A stretch of 64,000 nt of DNA from Hyphomicrobiales bacterium (GCA_900471515.1 UCFC01000013.1:186001-250000); one strand, 5' to 3'. Counted from the stretch's first letter, positions 7,534 through 15,694 are shown. The notes: generated by a model not told the origin, from the letters alone. Numbers and translations: made by a program.

Positions 7534-9204
7534 ATGTACCGTTACGACGAATTTGACCACGCCTTTGTCTCTGAGCGCGTCGAGCAGTTTCGAGATCAGG
7601 TCCAGCGCCGCCTTTCGGGTGAGCTGGCCGAGGACGCATTCAAGCCGCTGCGCCTGATGAACGGTGTCTACCTGCAGCTTCATGCCTATATGCTGCGCAT
7701 CGCCATTCCCTACGGCACGCTGAGCTCGCGCCAGATGCGCATGCTCGCCCATATCGCCCGCACCTATGACCGCGGTTACGGCCATTTCACCACGCGCCAG
7801 AACCTGCAGTTCAACTGGCCGAAACTGTCCGAGATACCCGATGCGCTTGCCGACCTCGCAACGGTCGAGATGCACGCTCTCCAGACCTCGGGCAACTGCA
7901 TCAGAAACGTGACGGCCGATCACTTCGCCGGTGCCGCGGCCGATGAGGTCGCCGATCCGCGCCCCTATGCCGAAATCCTGCGCCAGTGGTCTTCGGTCCA
8001 CCCGGAATTTTCTTTCCTGCCGCGCAAGTTCAAGATCGCCGTGACCGGTGCCGAGCGCGATCGCGCCGCCATCCAGGTTCACGATATCGGCCTGCACCTG
8101 AAGAAGAATGACAAGGGCGAGATCGGTTTCGCCGTCTATGTCGGCGGCGGTCAGGGCCGCACGCCGATGATCGCCAAGCTGATCCGGGACTTCCTGCCCG
8201 AGGAGGACCTGCTCTCCTACACGACCGCCATCGTGCGCGTGTACAACCTGCACGGCCGCCGCGACAACAAGTATAAGGCCCGTATCAAGATCCTCGTCCA
8301 CGAAACCGGCGCCGAAGAGCTTGCCCGTCAGGTCGAGGCCGAGTTCGCGCAACTGAAGGATTCCGAGCTGAAGCTGCCGGAGCAGGACGTGCAGGCGATT
8401 GCCGCCTATTTTGCGCCGCCGGCCCTGCCGGAGCGGGCGGAAGGCTGGGAAAACCTCGCCCGCTGGAAGAAGGCGGATCCGGCATTTGCCCGCTGGGTTC
8501 AGCAGAATGTCCAGCCGCACAAGAACCCCGATTACGGCATGGTGACGATCTCGCTGAAGCCGATCGGCGGCATTCCGGGTGACGCTTCCGACGCGCAGAT
8601 GGATGCGGTTGCCGATCTCGCGCAGGAATATGCTTTCGACGAGATCCGTGTCAGCCACGAGCAGAACCTGATCCTGCCGCATGTGGCGCTCGCCGATCTC
8701 GAAGCCGTCTATCGCGGCCTTGTGGCGATCGATCTCGCCGAGGCCAATGCCGGCCTCATCACCGATATCATCGCCTGTCCGGGTCTGGACTATTGCGCGC
8801 TCGCCAATGCGCGCTCCATTCCGGTCGCGCAGGAAATCTCCCGCCGCTTCGGCGATCCGGCCCGCCAGGCCGAGATCGGTGAGCTGAAGATCAAGATCTC
8901 CGGCTGCATCAATGCCTGCGGCCATCACCATGTCGGCCATATCGGCCTGCTGGGTGTGGAGAAGAAGGGCGCCGAACTCTACCAGATCACGCTCGGCGGT
9001 TCCGGCGACGAGCATACCTCGATCGGCGAAATCATCGGCCGCGGTTTCGAGCCGGACAAGGTGACGGATGCGATCGAAGCGATCGTCGATACCTATCTCG
9101 GCCTGCGTCAGGATCCGTCCGAAACCTTCCTCGCCGCCTATCGCCGCGTCGGTCCGCAGCCTTTCAAGGATGCGCTCTACGGCTCGGCAGCGGAAGCGGC
9201 ATAA
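7534..9204 (+). CDS. cysI: Assimilatory sulfite reductase hemoprotein (CysI/NirA type)
   Basis: Catalyses six-electron reduction of sulfite to sulfide (nitrite is a possible substrate) with siroheme coupled to a 4Fe-4S cluster. The 556-residue protein shows the two-fold repeat of the family: an N-terminal substrate-binding stretch (HFTTRQNLQFNWP) and the cluster ligands C415-x5-C421 (CPGLDYC) and C458-x3-C462 (SGCINACGHHH). No CysJ-type flavoprotein is adjacent, so electrons probably come from ferredoxin. The operon (cysG, DUF2849, cysI, DUF934) argues for sulfite rather than nitrite; no nirD or nitrate genes are nearby. Start ATG at 7534 follows GAGGAAGACG. Confidence 0.92.
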   Translation: MYRYDEFDHAFVSERVEQFRDQVQRRLSGELAEDAFKPLRLMNGVYLQLHAYMLRIAIPYGTLSSRQMRMLAHIARTYDRGYGHFTTRQNLQFNWPKLSEIPDALADLATVEMHALQTSGNCIRNVTADHFAGAAADEVADPRPYAEILRQWSSVHPEFSFLPRKFKIAVTGAERDRAAIQVHDIGLHLKKNDKGEIGFAVYVGGGQGRTPMIAKLIRDFLPEEDLLSYTTAIVRVYNLHGRRDNKYKARIKILVHETGAEELARQVEAEFAQLKDSELKLPEQDVQAIAAYFAPPALPERAEGWENLARWKKADPAFARWVQQNVQPHKNPDYGMVTISLKPIGGIPGDASDAQMDAVADLAQEYAFDEIRVSHEQNLILPHVALADLEAVYRGLVAIDLAEANAGLITDIIACPGLDYCALANARSIPVAQEISRRFGDPARQAEIGELKIKISGCINACGHHHVGHIGLLGVEKKGAELYQITLGGSGDEHTSIGEIIGRGFEPDKVTDAIEAIVDTYLGLRQDPSETFLAAYRRVGPQPFKDALYGSAAEAA

Positions 9205-9211
9205 GGAGGGA

Positions 9212-9727
9212 ATGATGACGAAGATCTGGAGAGAGACCGGTTTTGTCGAAAACGATCCCTGGGTGATCGAGACGGACGAGGTGAAGGCAACGGGCGACCA
9301 GAAGCCGCTTCTGACGCTCGACGAACTGATCGCCAAGGCCGACGAAAGCAACGATGTCGGCTTCGGCGTGCTGATCAGGCCGGCCGATGACGTGCTCAAA
9401 CTCGAGCCCTATCTCTATCGTCTGGAGATCGTGGCCGTCGCCTTCCCGGCCTTCAACGACGGCCGCGCCTTCAGCCATGCGTCGCTGCTGCGGCAGCGCC
9501 TCGGTTATACCAACGAGCTGCGCGCCGTCGGCGACGTGCTGATCGACCAGGTGCCGCTGATGCTGCGTGTCGGCATCGACAGTTTCGCCGTCACCAACGA
9601 GACGGCGATCCGCCGCCTGTCGGAAAAGCGCCTGCCGTCCATTCCGCATCATTATCAGCCGGCGGTGCGTGACGCCGAAGCCGGTAAGGGCTATAGTTGG
9701 CGCCGTCAGGCAAAGCCGGCCGCCTGA
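9212..9727 (+). CDS. DUF934 family protein of the sulfite-reduction operon
   Basis: A protein of about 171 residues starting 8 bases after cysI. Two consecutive ATGs occur (9212 and 9215); the strong AAGGAGGG site ends at 9210, so 9215 has the better spacing. DUF934 features are GFGVLIRPADDVLKLEPYLYRL, FPAFNDGRAFSHASLLRQRL and the conserved GDVLIDQ. There is no signal peptide or cofactor motif. The family is typically found beside CysI or CysH in proteobacteria and its biochemistry is not settled; an accessory role in sulfite reduction is inferred from gene order. Confidence 0.85.
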   Translation: MMTKIWRETGFVENDPWVIETDEVKATGDQKPLLTLDELIAKADESNDVGFGVLIRPADDVLKLEPYLYRLEIVAVAFPAFNDGRAFSHASLLRQRLGYTNELRAVGDVLIDQVPLMLRVGIDSFAVTNETAIRRLSEKRLPSIPHHYQPAVRDAEAGKGYSWRRQAKPAA

Positions 9728-9768
9728 GGTCGCTGGTTCTGCCGTCTTTTCGATGACGGAACGATAGA

Positions 9769-10980
9769 ATGAGAAAATTCGAAGTGGCGGTGATCGGCGG
9801 CGGTCTCGCCGGCATGATCGCCGCGGTTGCCCTGGCACGCGGCGGTCGTAATGTGGCGCTGGTTGCGCCGCCATCTCCCAAGGAAGATCGCCGCACCACG
9901 GCGCTGATGGACCAGTCGATCCGCTTCCTGGATCGGCTGACACTCTGGGAAAAGCTCCGTCCTGCCGCAGCACCGCTCACCAGCATGCGCATCATCGACG
10001 GCACCAACCGGCTGCTGCGCGCGCCGACCACGAGTTTCCGCTCGGCCGAGGTCGGGCTGGATGCCTTCGGCTACAATTTCCCGAACAAGGCGCTGATGGA
10101 CGTGCTCGAAGCCGCTGCGGCTGCCGAGGGCAATATCACCCGTTTCACCGACATGGCGGAAACGATCGCCATCACACCTGATGATGTGACGATCACGCTT
10201 GCCGGCGGCGAAGAGCTTACCGCCGATTTCGCCATCGGTGCTGACGGCCGCAAGTCGAAGCTGCGTGAGACGGCCGGTATCGACGTGCGCAGCTGGTCCT
10301 ATCCGCAATCGGCCATGGTGCTGAATTTTGGCCATACGCTGCCGCACCAGAATATTTCCACAGAGTTCCACACGGAGCACGGCCCTTTCACCCAGGTGCC
10401 GCTGCCGGGCAATCGTTCCAGCCTCGTCTGGGTGCAGAATCCCTCCGATGCCGCAGCCCGCATCGAGCTATCGCTTGCCGAACTCGGCGATGTCGTGGAA
10501 GAGCGCATGCAGTCCATGCTCGGCAAGGTCACGGTGGAAGAGGGCGTTCAGATCTGGCCCCTGTCCGGCATGATGGCGCATCGTTTCGGCAAGGGCCGCA
10601 TCGCGCTGATCGGCGAGGCAGCACACGTCTTCCCGCCGATCGGGGCGCAGGGCCTCAATCTCAGCCTTCGCGATATCATGGCGCTGACCGATCTTCTGTG
10701 CGCGCGCGCCGAACTGCCCGTTGCCGCCGATGCCGGCACAAGCTTCGACCGCAAGCGCCGGGCCGACATCATGACGCGCACGGCAAGCGTCGATCTCCTG
10801 AACCGCTCGCTGCTCTCCGGTTTCCTGCCGGTGCAGGTGCTGCGGGCCGCGGGCCTGCACATCCTGTCGGCCATCCCGCCGCTGCGCAATATCGTCATGC
10901 GCGAAGGCATCGAGCCGGGCAGGGGCTTCCGTGACATTCCCGATGCGATCAAGGAACACTTCAAGCGGAAGAAGGCCTGA
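9769..10980 (+). CDS. FAD-dependent monooxygenase of the UbiH/COQ6 family
   Basis: A 403-residue flavin hydroxylase of the ubiquinone-biosynthesis type. The Rossmann motif is VIGGGLAGMIAAVALARGG near residue 8, the DG motif is IGADGRKSKLR near 160, and the C-terminal ribose-binding motif reads LIGEAAHVFPPIGAQGLNL, with GE where most members have GD. It probably hydroxylates a polyprenylated aromatic ring in ubiquinone synthesis, but the exact position cannot be assigned from sequence, so I give no symbol. It begins 41 bases after DUF934 with a weak ribosome site and may be transcribed with or separately from the cys operon. It converges with ccdA. Confidence 0.85.
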   Translation: MRKFEVAVIGGGLAGMIAAVALARGGRNVALVAPPSPKEDRRTTALMDQSIRFLDRLTLWEKLRPAAAPLTSMRIIDGTNRLLRAPTTSFRSAEVGLDAFGYNFPNKALMDVLEAAAAAEGNITRFTDMAETIAITPDDVTITLAGGEELTADFAIGADGRKSKLRETAGIDVRSWSYPQSAMVLNFGHTLPHQNISTEFHTEHGPFTQVPLPGNRSSLVWVQNPSDAAARIELSLAELGDVVEERMQSMLGKVTVEEGVQIWPLSGMMAHRFGKGRIALIGEAAHVFPPIGAQGLNLSLRDIMALTDLLCARAELPVAADAGTSFDRKRRADIMTRTASVDLLNRSLLSGFLPVQVLRAAGLHILSAIPPLRNIVMREGIEPGRGFRDIPDAIKEHFKRKKA

Positions 10981-11020
10981 TCCTGCTGCGATCTGCCGCT
11001 CCTGCGGGAGAACATGCGGC

Positions 11021-11043
11021 CGGCTGAGCCTTGGGCTCAGCCG
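11021..11043. terminator. Hairpin between convergent monooxygenase and ccdA genes
   Basis: A perfect 10-bp stem (CGGCTGAGCC / GGCTCAGCCG) with a 3-base loop TTG, overlapping the ccdA stop codon. On the plus strand it is followed by ATTTGC, on the minus strand by GCCGCATG. It is a good candidate for a bidirectional terminator despite the short T-tract. Confidence 0.55.
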
Positions 11044-11786
11044 ATTTGCATGAGGATCGGAAAGGTCTGCTGGAACCAGATCGCGACATTGCTGATCCAG
11101 CCGAGCAGGAAAGCGAGGCCGGTCAGCACAAGGAAGACACCCATGATCTTTTCCACCGTGCCGAGATGCCGGCGGAATCGCGACAGGAAGCGCATGAAGG
11201 CCCCCGAAAAGCCGGCAGCGATCCAGAAGGGCACGGCAAGGCCGAGCGAATAGACGGCAAGCAGTCCCGCGCCGGAGCCGACCGTTTCACGCGATGCGGC
11301 AACGCCAAGAATCGCTCCGAGCACCGGCCCGATGCAGGGCGTCCAGCCGAAGGCGAAGGCCAGCCCCATGATGTAAGCCCCCGTCAGCGTCGCAGGCTTG
11401 CCGTTGCCCTGGAAGCGCGCTTCCCGCGCCAGGATGCCGATGCGGAAAAACCCGAGGAAATTCAGCCCCATCACGATGATGATGAGACCGCCGATCTTGG
11501 CAAGCAGGTCGAGATGCTGGCGCAGCACCATGCCGATCGTCGAGGCCCCGGCCCCGAGCGCCACGAAGACCGTCGCAAAGCCGAGCGTGAAGAAAAGCGC
11601 CGAGAAGAGCACGCCGCGCCGCACGTCCGGCGCTGCCGCAACGGTGCCGCCGCCGCGGAACTGCTCGACCGAAATGCCCGCCATATAACAGAGGTAAGGC
11701 GGGACGAGCGGAAGCACGCAGGGCGACAGGAAGGAGAGCGCTCCGGCAAGCAGCGCGCTCCACAGGGAAATATCGGCAATCGACAC
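11037..11786 (-). CDS. ccdA: Cytochrome c biogenesis protein CcdA
   Basis: Six-helix inner-membrane protein that carries reducing equivalents from cytoplasmic thioredoxin to periplasmic thiol proteins, for cytochrome c maturation. The 249-residue product has the two functional cysteines in the usual symmetry-related contexts (LSPCVLPLVPPYLCYMAG near the start and GWTPCIGPVLGAILG in the middle). I place the start at a GTG (VSIADISLWS) behind GGAGAGAATGC; upstream in-frame sequence is not family-like. No cycJ/ccm genes are adjacent. Convergent with the monooxygenase. Confidence 0.88.
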   Translation of the reverse strand: MSIADISLWSALLAGALSFLSPCVLPLVPPYLCYMAGISVEQFRGGGTVAAAPDVRRGVLFSALFFTLGFATVFVALGAGASTIGMVLRQHLDLLAKIGGLIIIVMGLNFLGFFRIGILAREARFQGNGKPATLTGAYIMGLAFAFGWTPCIGPVLGAILGVAASRETVGSGAGLLAVYSLGLAVPFWIAAGFSGAFMRFLSRFRRHLGTVEKIMGVFLVLTGLAFLLGWISNVAIWFQQTFPILMQIG

Positions 11787-11974
11787 GCATTCTCTCCGGC
11801 AGCAATCAAGCGATGTTCCTAGCGCCGCAAAGGGGTGATTGCCAATCACCTTTTCGCGCTGGCCACGGCCGGCCCGGTCTGCAAATTGCCGCAGGCCCTG
11901 CGGCTTTCCCATCCATCCCATCATGGCACAAGGCGCGTGTATATTAACCGCGCGCAAACCGTCGTTGCTTCTGT

Positions 11975-12069
11975 GAATGGATCGGATCCGGCATGACTGG
12001 TGGTATCGACCGGCATTTGCAGGCACCCCACTGCAAATGCCGGGAGGTCCGGTCGGCGGAAATACGAGG
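11975..12069. repeat. Palindromic intergenic element (REP-like)
   Basis: The core is a perfect 13-bp inverted repeat at 12010-12022 and 12031-12043 (CCGGCATTTGCAG / CTGCAAATGCCGG) with an 8-base loop. The left flank (ATGGATCGGATCCGGCATGAC) resembles the ends of short dispersed palindromic elements common between alphaproteobacterial genes. A second pair of arms, GGTCCGG and CCGGACC, encloses the sequence just to the right. There is no U-run after the main stem, so it is not a simple terminator. Confidence 0.5.
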
Positions 12070-12172
12070 CTCACGCCGGACCTTCCGCGAAATCTCCGGT
12101 CGTCGGCGACGGAACAGGGCCGACATGTTTTGCGCCGATGTGTTTGCGCTCGCCATGCGATCTCGAATGAAG

Positions 12173-12220
12173 AAAGGCCGCAGAAACCGGCGCCGCGAAC
12201 ACGGGTTGCGGCCTTTTCCT
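12173..12220. terminator. Rho-independent terminator-like hairpin
   Basis: A 10-bp perfect stem (AAAGGCCGCA at 12173-12182, TGCGGCCTTT at 12207-12216) continues into TCCTTTAT on the plus strand. The 24-base loop is long and can form a further small stem. No protein gene ends upstream on the plus strand, so the terminated transcript could be a small RNA from 12000-12200. On the minus strand the stem is followed by CTTCATT, so the orientation is not certain. Confidence 0.5.
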
Positions 12221-12290
12221 TTATAAAGCCATTCCGTTGCGGCGACCGCGTGATAAATTGCCGACAGAGAATCCACGAGGAGAAATATTG

Positions 12291-12470
12291 ATGAGCAGAT
12301 TTCGGGCATTCATGGCGGTCGGAGCGCTGATTGGCATTTCCGTGCTGACGGCATGCGCGACTCCCCCGAATTCGTACGGCTCCGCCTCGGGTTACGTGCC
12401 GGGAGATTCGATGAACCGCGCCTGCCGGGACGGCTTCAGACCGAATGACGGTCGCTCCTGCAGCTATTGA
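12291..12470 (+). CDS. Small lipoprotein, function unknown
   Basis: A 59-residue protein with a lipoprotein signal peptide: basic start MSRFR, hydrophobic core, and lipobox VLTAC with the lipidated cysteine at about residue 22. The mature part is only about 38 residues, rich in Ser, Gly and Asn, and ends CRDGFRPNDGRSCSY, with two cysteines that could form a disulfide. The start is well supported by CGAGGAGAAATATTG ATG. I do not recognise a family. It stands alone between a terminator-like hairpin and a convergent small gene. Confidence 0.75.
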   Translation: MSRFRAFMAVGALIGISVLTACATPPNSYGSASGYVPGDSMNRACRDGFRPNDGRSCSY

Positions 12471-12524
12471 ATGTGAGTAGGCCGGGATAGCCAGCAGCCG
12501 GGCTTTTCTCCCGGCAATATCCCG

Positions 12525-12794
12525 TCAATGCAGTTGCGGCTCGTCGTCTTCGAGAAAGCTTTCCAGGCCATCGCGTTCCGCGGTGGCCAGGAATTCTTCC
12601 CAGGCTTCGAGATCCGTGGCGAATTTGTCTTCCCAGATCGTCACGATCTCGGTCTGCGAGATGACCTCGAGGGTCCAGTCCCCATTGGTGCCCGCCGGCC
12701 GGGATATGTCGACCAGCACCGTAATGCCGCTATCTTCGAATTCGCCGGAGAAATCCGAGTGCTCAAGCTTCGGCTCTTTGGATGTTTTAGGCAT
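12525..12794 (-). CDS. Conserved hypothetical small acidic protein
   Basis: An 89-residue, strongly acidic protein with no signal peptide, transmembrane segment or cysteine. The middle (ITVLVDISRP, WTLEVISQTEIVTIWEDKF) looks like a small beta-rich domain, and the C-terminal part (AWEEFLATAERDGLESFLED) is likely helical. Codon use resembles neighbouring genes. It has a GGAGGGTG ribosome site before ATG at 12794. I do not recognise the family. It lies between the lipoprotein gene and tRNA-Lys. Confidence 0.7.
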   Translation of the reverse strand: MPKTSKEPKLEHSDFSGEFEDSGITVLVDISRPAGTNGDWTLEVISQTEIVTIWEDKFATDLEAWEEFLATAERDGLESFLEDDEPQLH

Positions 12795-12840
12795 TCACCC
12801 TCCAGCACCTTCTCGCGCCGTGCAGCTTAACAAAGGACGA

Positions 12841-12916
12841 TGGTGAGAGCGTCGGGGTTCGAACCCGAGACCTACTGATTAAAAGTCAGTTGCTCTACCG
12901 GCTGAGCTACGCTCTC
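12841..12916 (-). tRNA. tRNA-Lys (anticodon TTT)
   Basis: On the minus strand the sequence folds as a full cloverleaf. The 7-bp acceptor stem pairs GAGAGCG with CGCTCTC, the D arm is GCTC..GAGC, the anticodon arm is ACTGA-CTTTTAA-TCAGT with anticodon TTT, and the T arm is TCGGG-TTCGAAC-CCCGA. The discriminator is A and the CCA end is encoded (12841-12843). Confidence 0.97.
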
Positions 12917-12957
12917 CCTTTCCGCGAGTGCGAAGCACCCTGGCTGGAAGTGCGCGG

Positions 12958-12986
12958 AACATATGCAGGCGACCTATCGCGGTCAA
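12958..12986 (-). promoter_or_regulatory. Promoter of tRNA-Lys
   Basis: On the minus strand a -35 TTGACC (12986-12981) and -10 TATGTT (12963-12958) are separated by exactly 17 bases. Transcription would start around 12950, giving a leader of about 35 bases before the mature tRNA end at 12916. Confidence 0.6.
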
Positions 12987-13220
12987 CCGAAAAATCTCCT
13001 TATTTCTGCATTGGGCACATTTCTTGCTCGTTCGCCGTTTTTCGAGAAACCGTCCCGACACCGATCTGCACTCTCCGCAGGGCGGGCAGCAGCAACATGC
13101 GAAACAAAATGTGGAAGTTTGTGCGACTTTGAGGATGTAAACAAAAACATCAAAAAACTGTCACGGCATTGAAACATGGGCGGCCTAGAAATGCCTGGTC
13201 ATCAAGCCGAGCAGTGTTTC
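12987..13220. promoter_or_regulatory. Upstream region of the DeoR-type regulator gene
   Basis: With the tRNA promoter this makes a 304-base gap without a protein gene. It is AT-richer than its surroundings. GATGT and ACATC at 13134-13138 and 13147-13151 form an inverted repeat with an 8-base A-rich spacer, a possible operator for the regulator's own control. No clear -35/-10 pair is assigned. Confidence 0.3.
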
Positions 13221-14048
13221 ATGTCCAAGCTTCCCGCAGCCAGCCGTCACCAGACCATTATCCGCCTCATCAATGGCGGCAGCGGCATGTCGATCAGCGC
13301 CATTGCCGAGACTTTCGGCGTCTCGACCGAGACGATCCGGCGCGATCTCGTCGCCCTGGAGCGGGGCGGTTCGCTGCAGCGCGTCTATGGCGGCGCGATC
13401 CCGTCGGGGCGCGAAGCGGCGCTGGACGAGCGCGTCAACATGGAGCGGGCGGAAAAGCAGGCGATTGGCAATCTGGTGGCCGCAATGATCCAGCCCGATC
13501 AATGGATATTCATGACGGGCGGAAGTTCGGTACTGGCTGTCGCCCAGGCCATGCGCAACGGCCCGCCGGTCACGGTCATGACCAATATGCCTGCGATCGG
13601 CGAGGCGCTGCAGGCGGGCCTGCGCCACAAGGTCATCCTGACCGGCGGCGAGTATGACTATAACGGCAAGACGCTGCTTGGCGACGAAGTGTTCGAGGCG
13701 ATCCGCAACTGCAGCTTCGACCTGTCGATCATCGGCGTTTACGGCCTCGATGCCGAATACGGGCTGGTCGAGCGTACCAAGCACAATATGCAGCTGAAGA
13801 ACCGGCTCGCTGCCCAAAGCCGCTCCAGTGTCTACGTGGCCGATCATACCAAGGTCGGCGCTGTCGGCCGCTACCGCAGCATTCCTTTTTCCGAGATCGA
13901 GACCTTCGTCACCGACCAGCCGCCGGAAGAGCCCTTCGCGCGGCTGCTGACCGAAGCCGGTGCCAGCGTTCTCTATCCCCAGAATGTCAATGACAATGCC
14001 GGCCCGGCCGGCGCGACCATAGAAGAGAAGGTGAATGAAGATGACTGA
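13221..14048 (+). CDS. DeoR/GlpR-family transcriptional regulator
   Basis: A 275-residue repressor. The N-terminal DeoR helix-turn-helix is clear (ISAIAETFGVSTETIRRDLVAL), and the C-terminal sensor domain has the phosphosugar-isomerase-like features of the family (FMTGGSSVLAVAQAM, VILTGGEYDYNGKTLLG, VYVADHTKVG). Members usually respond to a phosphorylated intermediate of the pathway they control. The start could also be an ATG at 13191; 13221 (MSKLPAASRHQ) fits the family better. It overlaps the phosphodiesterase gene by 14 bases and probably controls the operon reaching 22316. Confidence 0.85.
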   Translation: MSKLPAASRHQTIIRLINGGSGMSISAIAETFGVSTETIRRDLVALERGGSLQRVYGGAIPSGREAALDERVNMERAEKQAIGNLVAAMIQPDQWIFMTGGSSVLAVAQAMRNGPPVTVMTNMPAIGEALQAGLRHKVILTGGEYDYNGKTLLGDEVFEAIRNCSFDLSIIGVYGLDAEYGLVERTKHNMQLKNRLAAQSRSSVYVADHTKVGAVGRYRSIPFSEIETFVTDQPPEEPFARLLTEAGASVLYPQNVNDNAGPAGATIEEKVNEDD

Positions 14049-15582
14049 TGTCCGCCATGTCATCGTGCTCGGCGTCGACGGCCTGCGGCCGGACATGATC
14101 GATGCCACGACCATGCCCAATCTTGCAGGCCTGAAGGCGTCCGGTGTGACGAGCCGCGATCACCGTACGGTGTTCCCGAGCGAAACGCGCGGTGCCCTGA
14201 CGGCGCTTGCCAGCGGCGCGCGGCCGGAAACGACGGGCGTTCTCGGCAATGAATTCTATTCGCGCGATGGCTCCGGCCGCCTGACCGGCACCGACACGAT
14301 CCACGACTGGCGCGCCGGCGACCGGCGCCTCGTCGGCGGCATGGCGACGGCCACCAACCTGTCGGAAACGCTTGCCAAGCACGGGCTTTCCTTCGCGACC
14401 GTCACGTCGAGCGGGCAGGGCTCCTTCACCGCGCTCAACTGGAAGGGCGCGGACTGGGGGCAGGCGGGATTCAACGTCCGCCATCCGGCAATCGCCTTTC
14501 CGCCGGAACTGGCAATCGAGATCGCCGATCGCCATTCCGTTCCGGCGACCGGCTTCAATCGCGGCGCCGAGCGGCGCGCGGTCTCCGTCTTTACCGACAG
14601 CGTCTGGCCGGCCAGGAAACCGGCGGCGACGATCATCTGGCTGACCGAAGTCGACAGTGCCTCGCATGTCCACGGTCTCGGCGCCGAAGGCATGCTGGCT
14701 TCGATGCGCGATTGCGATGCGGCGATCGGTGATCTCCTGGAGTGGCGCGACCGCCAGCCCGAGCGCGATTCGATCGCGATCTTCGTGACCTCGGATCACG
14801 GCCACTCCACCTCGGCAAAATTCATTTCTGTCGGCGACGCATTGAAGGAAGCGGGCATTTCGGCGGACCACCACTTCGACAATGGCGCCGACATTCTCTA
14901 TCGCGGCGGGCGCGCCCCCGGCTTCTGGCTGCGCAAGTTCGACCGCGGCCTGCTGCAGGCAGCCTTCGATGCGCTGGTGGCGCAGGAATGGTATGGCGCA
15001 ACCTTCACGCGGGCGATCGCGCCGGGCGCGAGCGAGGGCATCATCGCCGGCACGCTGGCGCTGGAGCTCTCCGGTGCCGCCCATTCGCGTGCGCCGGATC
15101 TCTACATCAACCTGAAGGGCGACGACGACAGCAATGCCCACGGCGTTCCCGGCACCTCCTATTGCGATGCCGCAAACTACAACATTCCGGTCGGCGGCGG
15201 CACGCATGGCGGCCTGCATGCGACCGAGCTTGCTGCCGTGCTTGTCGGCGGTGGCGCCGGTCTGCGCAGCGGCGGCGACGTGGTCCCCTCGCGCACCGGC
15301 ATCTACGACATAGCCCCGACCGTGCTGCATCTTCTCGGCGTCGCGCCGGCCGCGTCCATGACCGGCCGCGTCATGCACGAATTGCTGGATGGCGGTCAGC
15401 CGGTTTCGGCGCCGGTCGTCACCCACTTTACCGCATCGGCCGGCGACAAGGTTTCGCGCATCGCGATCGCCCGCGTCGGCACCCATCAATATATCGATGA
15501 AGCCGATCTCGTTCTTGAAGGCCGGCCGGCGGCCGAGCCGGTACGGCGCGAGGACCTGAAGGTCGCATTGCAGACCGCATAA
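14035..15582 (+). CDS. Cytoplasmic phosphodiesterase/nucleotide pyrophosphatase-type hydrolase (alkaline phosphatase superfamily)
   Basis: A 515-residue enzyme of the NPP/type I phosphodiesterase group. The expected metal and nucleophile positions are all present: D in LGVDGLRPDM, the nucleophile Thr in FPSETRGALTAL, D and H in EVDSASHVHG, DH in TSDHGHS, and a late H in GGGTHGGLHATE. No signal peptide is seen, so it should act inside the cell, unlike many NPP relatives. The likely reaction is hydrolysis of a phosphodiester or phosphomonoester brought in by the adjacent importer. It starts inside the regulator gene (ATG 14035, or 14041 two codons later). Arylsulfatase or phosphonate hydrolase activity is possible in this superfamily; no Cys-type sulfatase motif (CxPxR) is present. 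Confidence 0.8.
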   Translation: MKMTDVRHVIVLGVDGLRPDMIDATTMPNLAGLKASGVTSRDHRTVFPSETRGALTALASGARPETTGVLGNEFYSRDGSGRLTGTDTIHDWRAGDRRLVGGMATATNLSETLAKHGLSFATVTSSGQGSFTALNWKGADWGQAGFNVRHPAIAFPPELAIEIADRHSVPATGFNRGAERRAVSVFTDSVWPARKPAATIIWLTEVDSASHVHGLGAEGMLASMRDCDAAIGDLLEWRDRQPERDSIAIFVTSDHGHSTSAKFISVGDALKEAGISADHHFDNGADILYRGGRAPGFWLRKFDRGLLQAAFDALVAQEWYGATFTRAIAPGASEGIIAGTLALELSGAAHSRAPDLYINLKGDDDSNAHGVPGTSYCDAANYNIPVGGGTHGGLHATELAAVLVGGGAGLRSGGDVVPSRTGIYDIAPTVLHLLGVAPAASMTGRVMHELLDGGQPVSAPVVTHFTASAGDKVSRIAIARVGTHQYIDEADLVLEGRPAAEPVRREDLKVALQTA

Positions 15583-15591
15583 GCTTGCCGC

Positions 15592-15660
15592 GCCAAAGCG
15601 CAAAACAAAGAACCTGAAGCGCGACAGAGGCATCTGAGAGATCGCGACGCGCTTTAAGCA
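15592..15660 (+). repeat. Rhizobial palindromic intergenic element, copy A
   Basis: Starts 10 bases after the phosphodiesterase stop. It contains the shared core ACAAAGAACCTGAAGCGCG, an inner GATCGCG, and the closing arm CGCGCTTTA (arms AAGCGCG at 15617-15623 and CGCGCTT at 15648-15654). It matches copies B (17458-17543) and C (38930-39030) in order and orientation but is the most degenerate. It resembles the mosaic palindromic elements (RIME type) described in rhizobia; assignment to a named family is unverified. Confidence 0.6.
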
Positions 15661-15672
15661 TTTCACCAGCCC

Positions 15673-15694
15673 GCGCCCCGGCAAACCGGGGCGC
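15673..15694 (+). terminator. Strong intergenic hairpin between phosphodiesterase and binding-protein genes
   Basis: A perfect 9-bp GC-rich stem (GCGCCCCGG / CCGGGGCGC) with loop CAAA, followed by CTTATC. The weak T-run suggests a partial terminator or an RNA-stabilising structure that sets the expression ratio of the genes on either side. Confidence 0.45.

Larger units (their letters stand above)
11787..12290. other. 504-base gene-free region upstream of ccdA
   Basis: No convincing protein-coding gene. It holds the ccdA promoter on the minus strand (11787-11950, no clear -35/-10 pair that I would defend), a palindromic element at 11975-12069, a further stem GTCGGC/GCCGAC at 12102-12124, and a terminator-like hairpin at 12173-12220. 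The last 70 bases lead into the small lipoprotein gene. A structured non-coding RNA is possible here. Confidence 0.6.

Noticed and set aside
11977..12291. Open frames on both strands of the ccdA-lipoprotein gap
   Set aside because: They run through perfect palindromes and a terminator-like hairpin, and their translations look like repeat-derived peptides.
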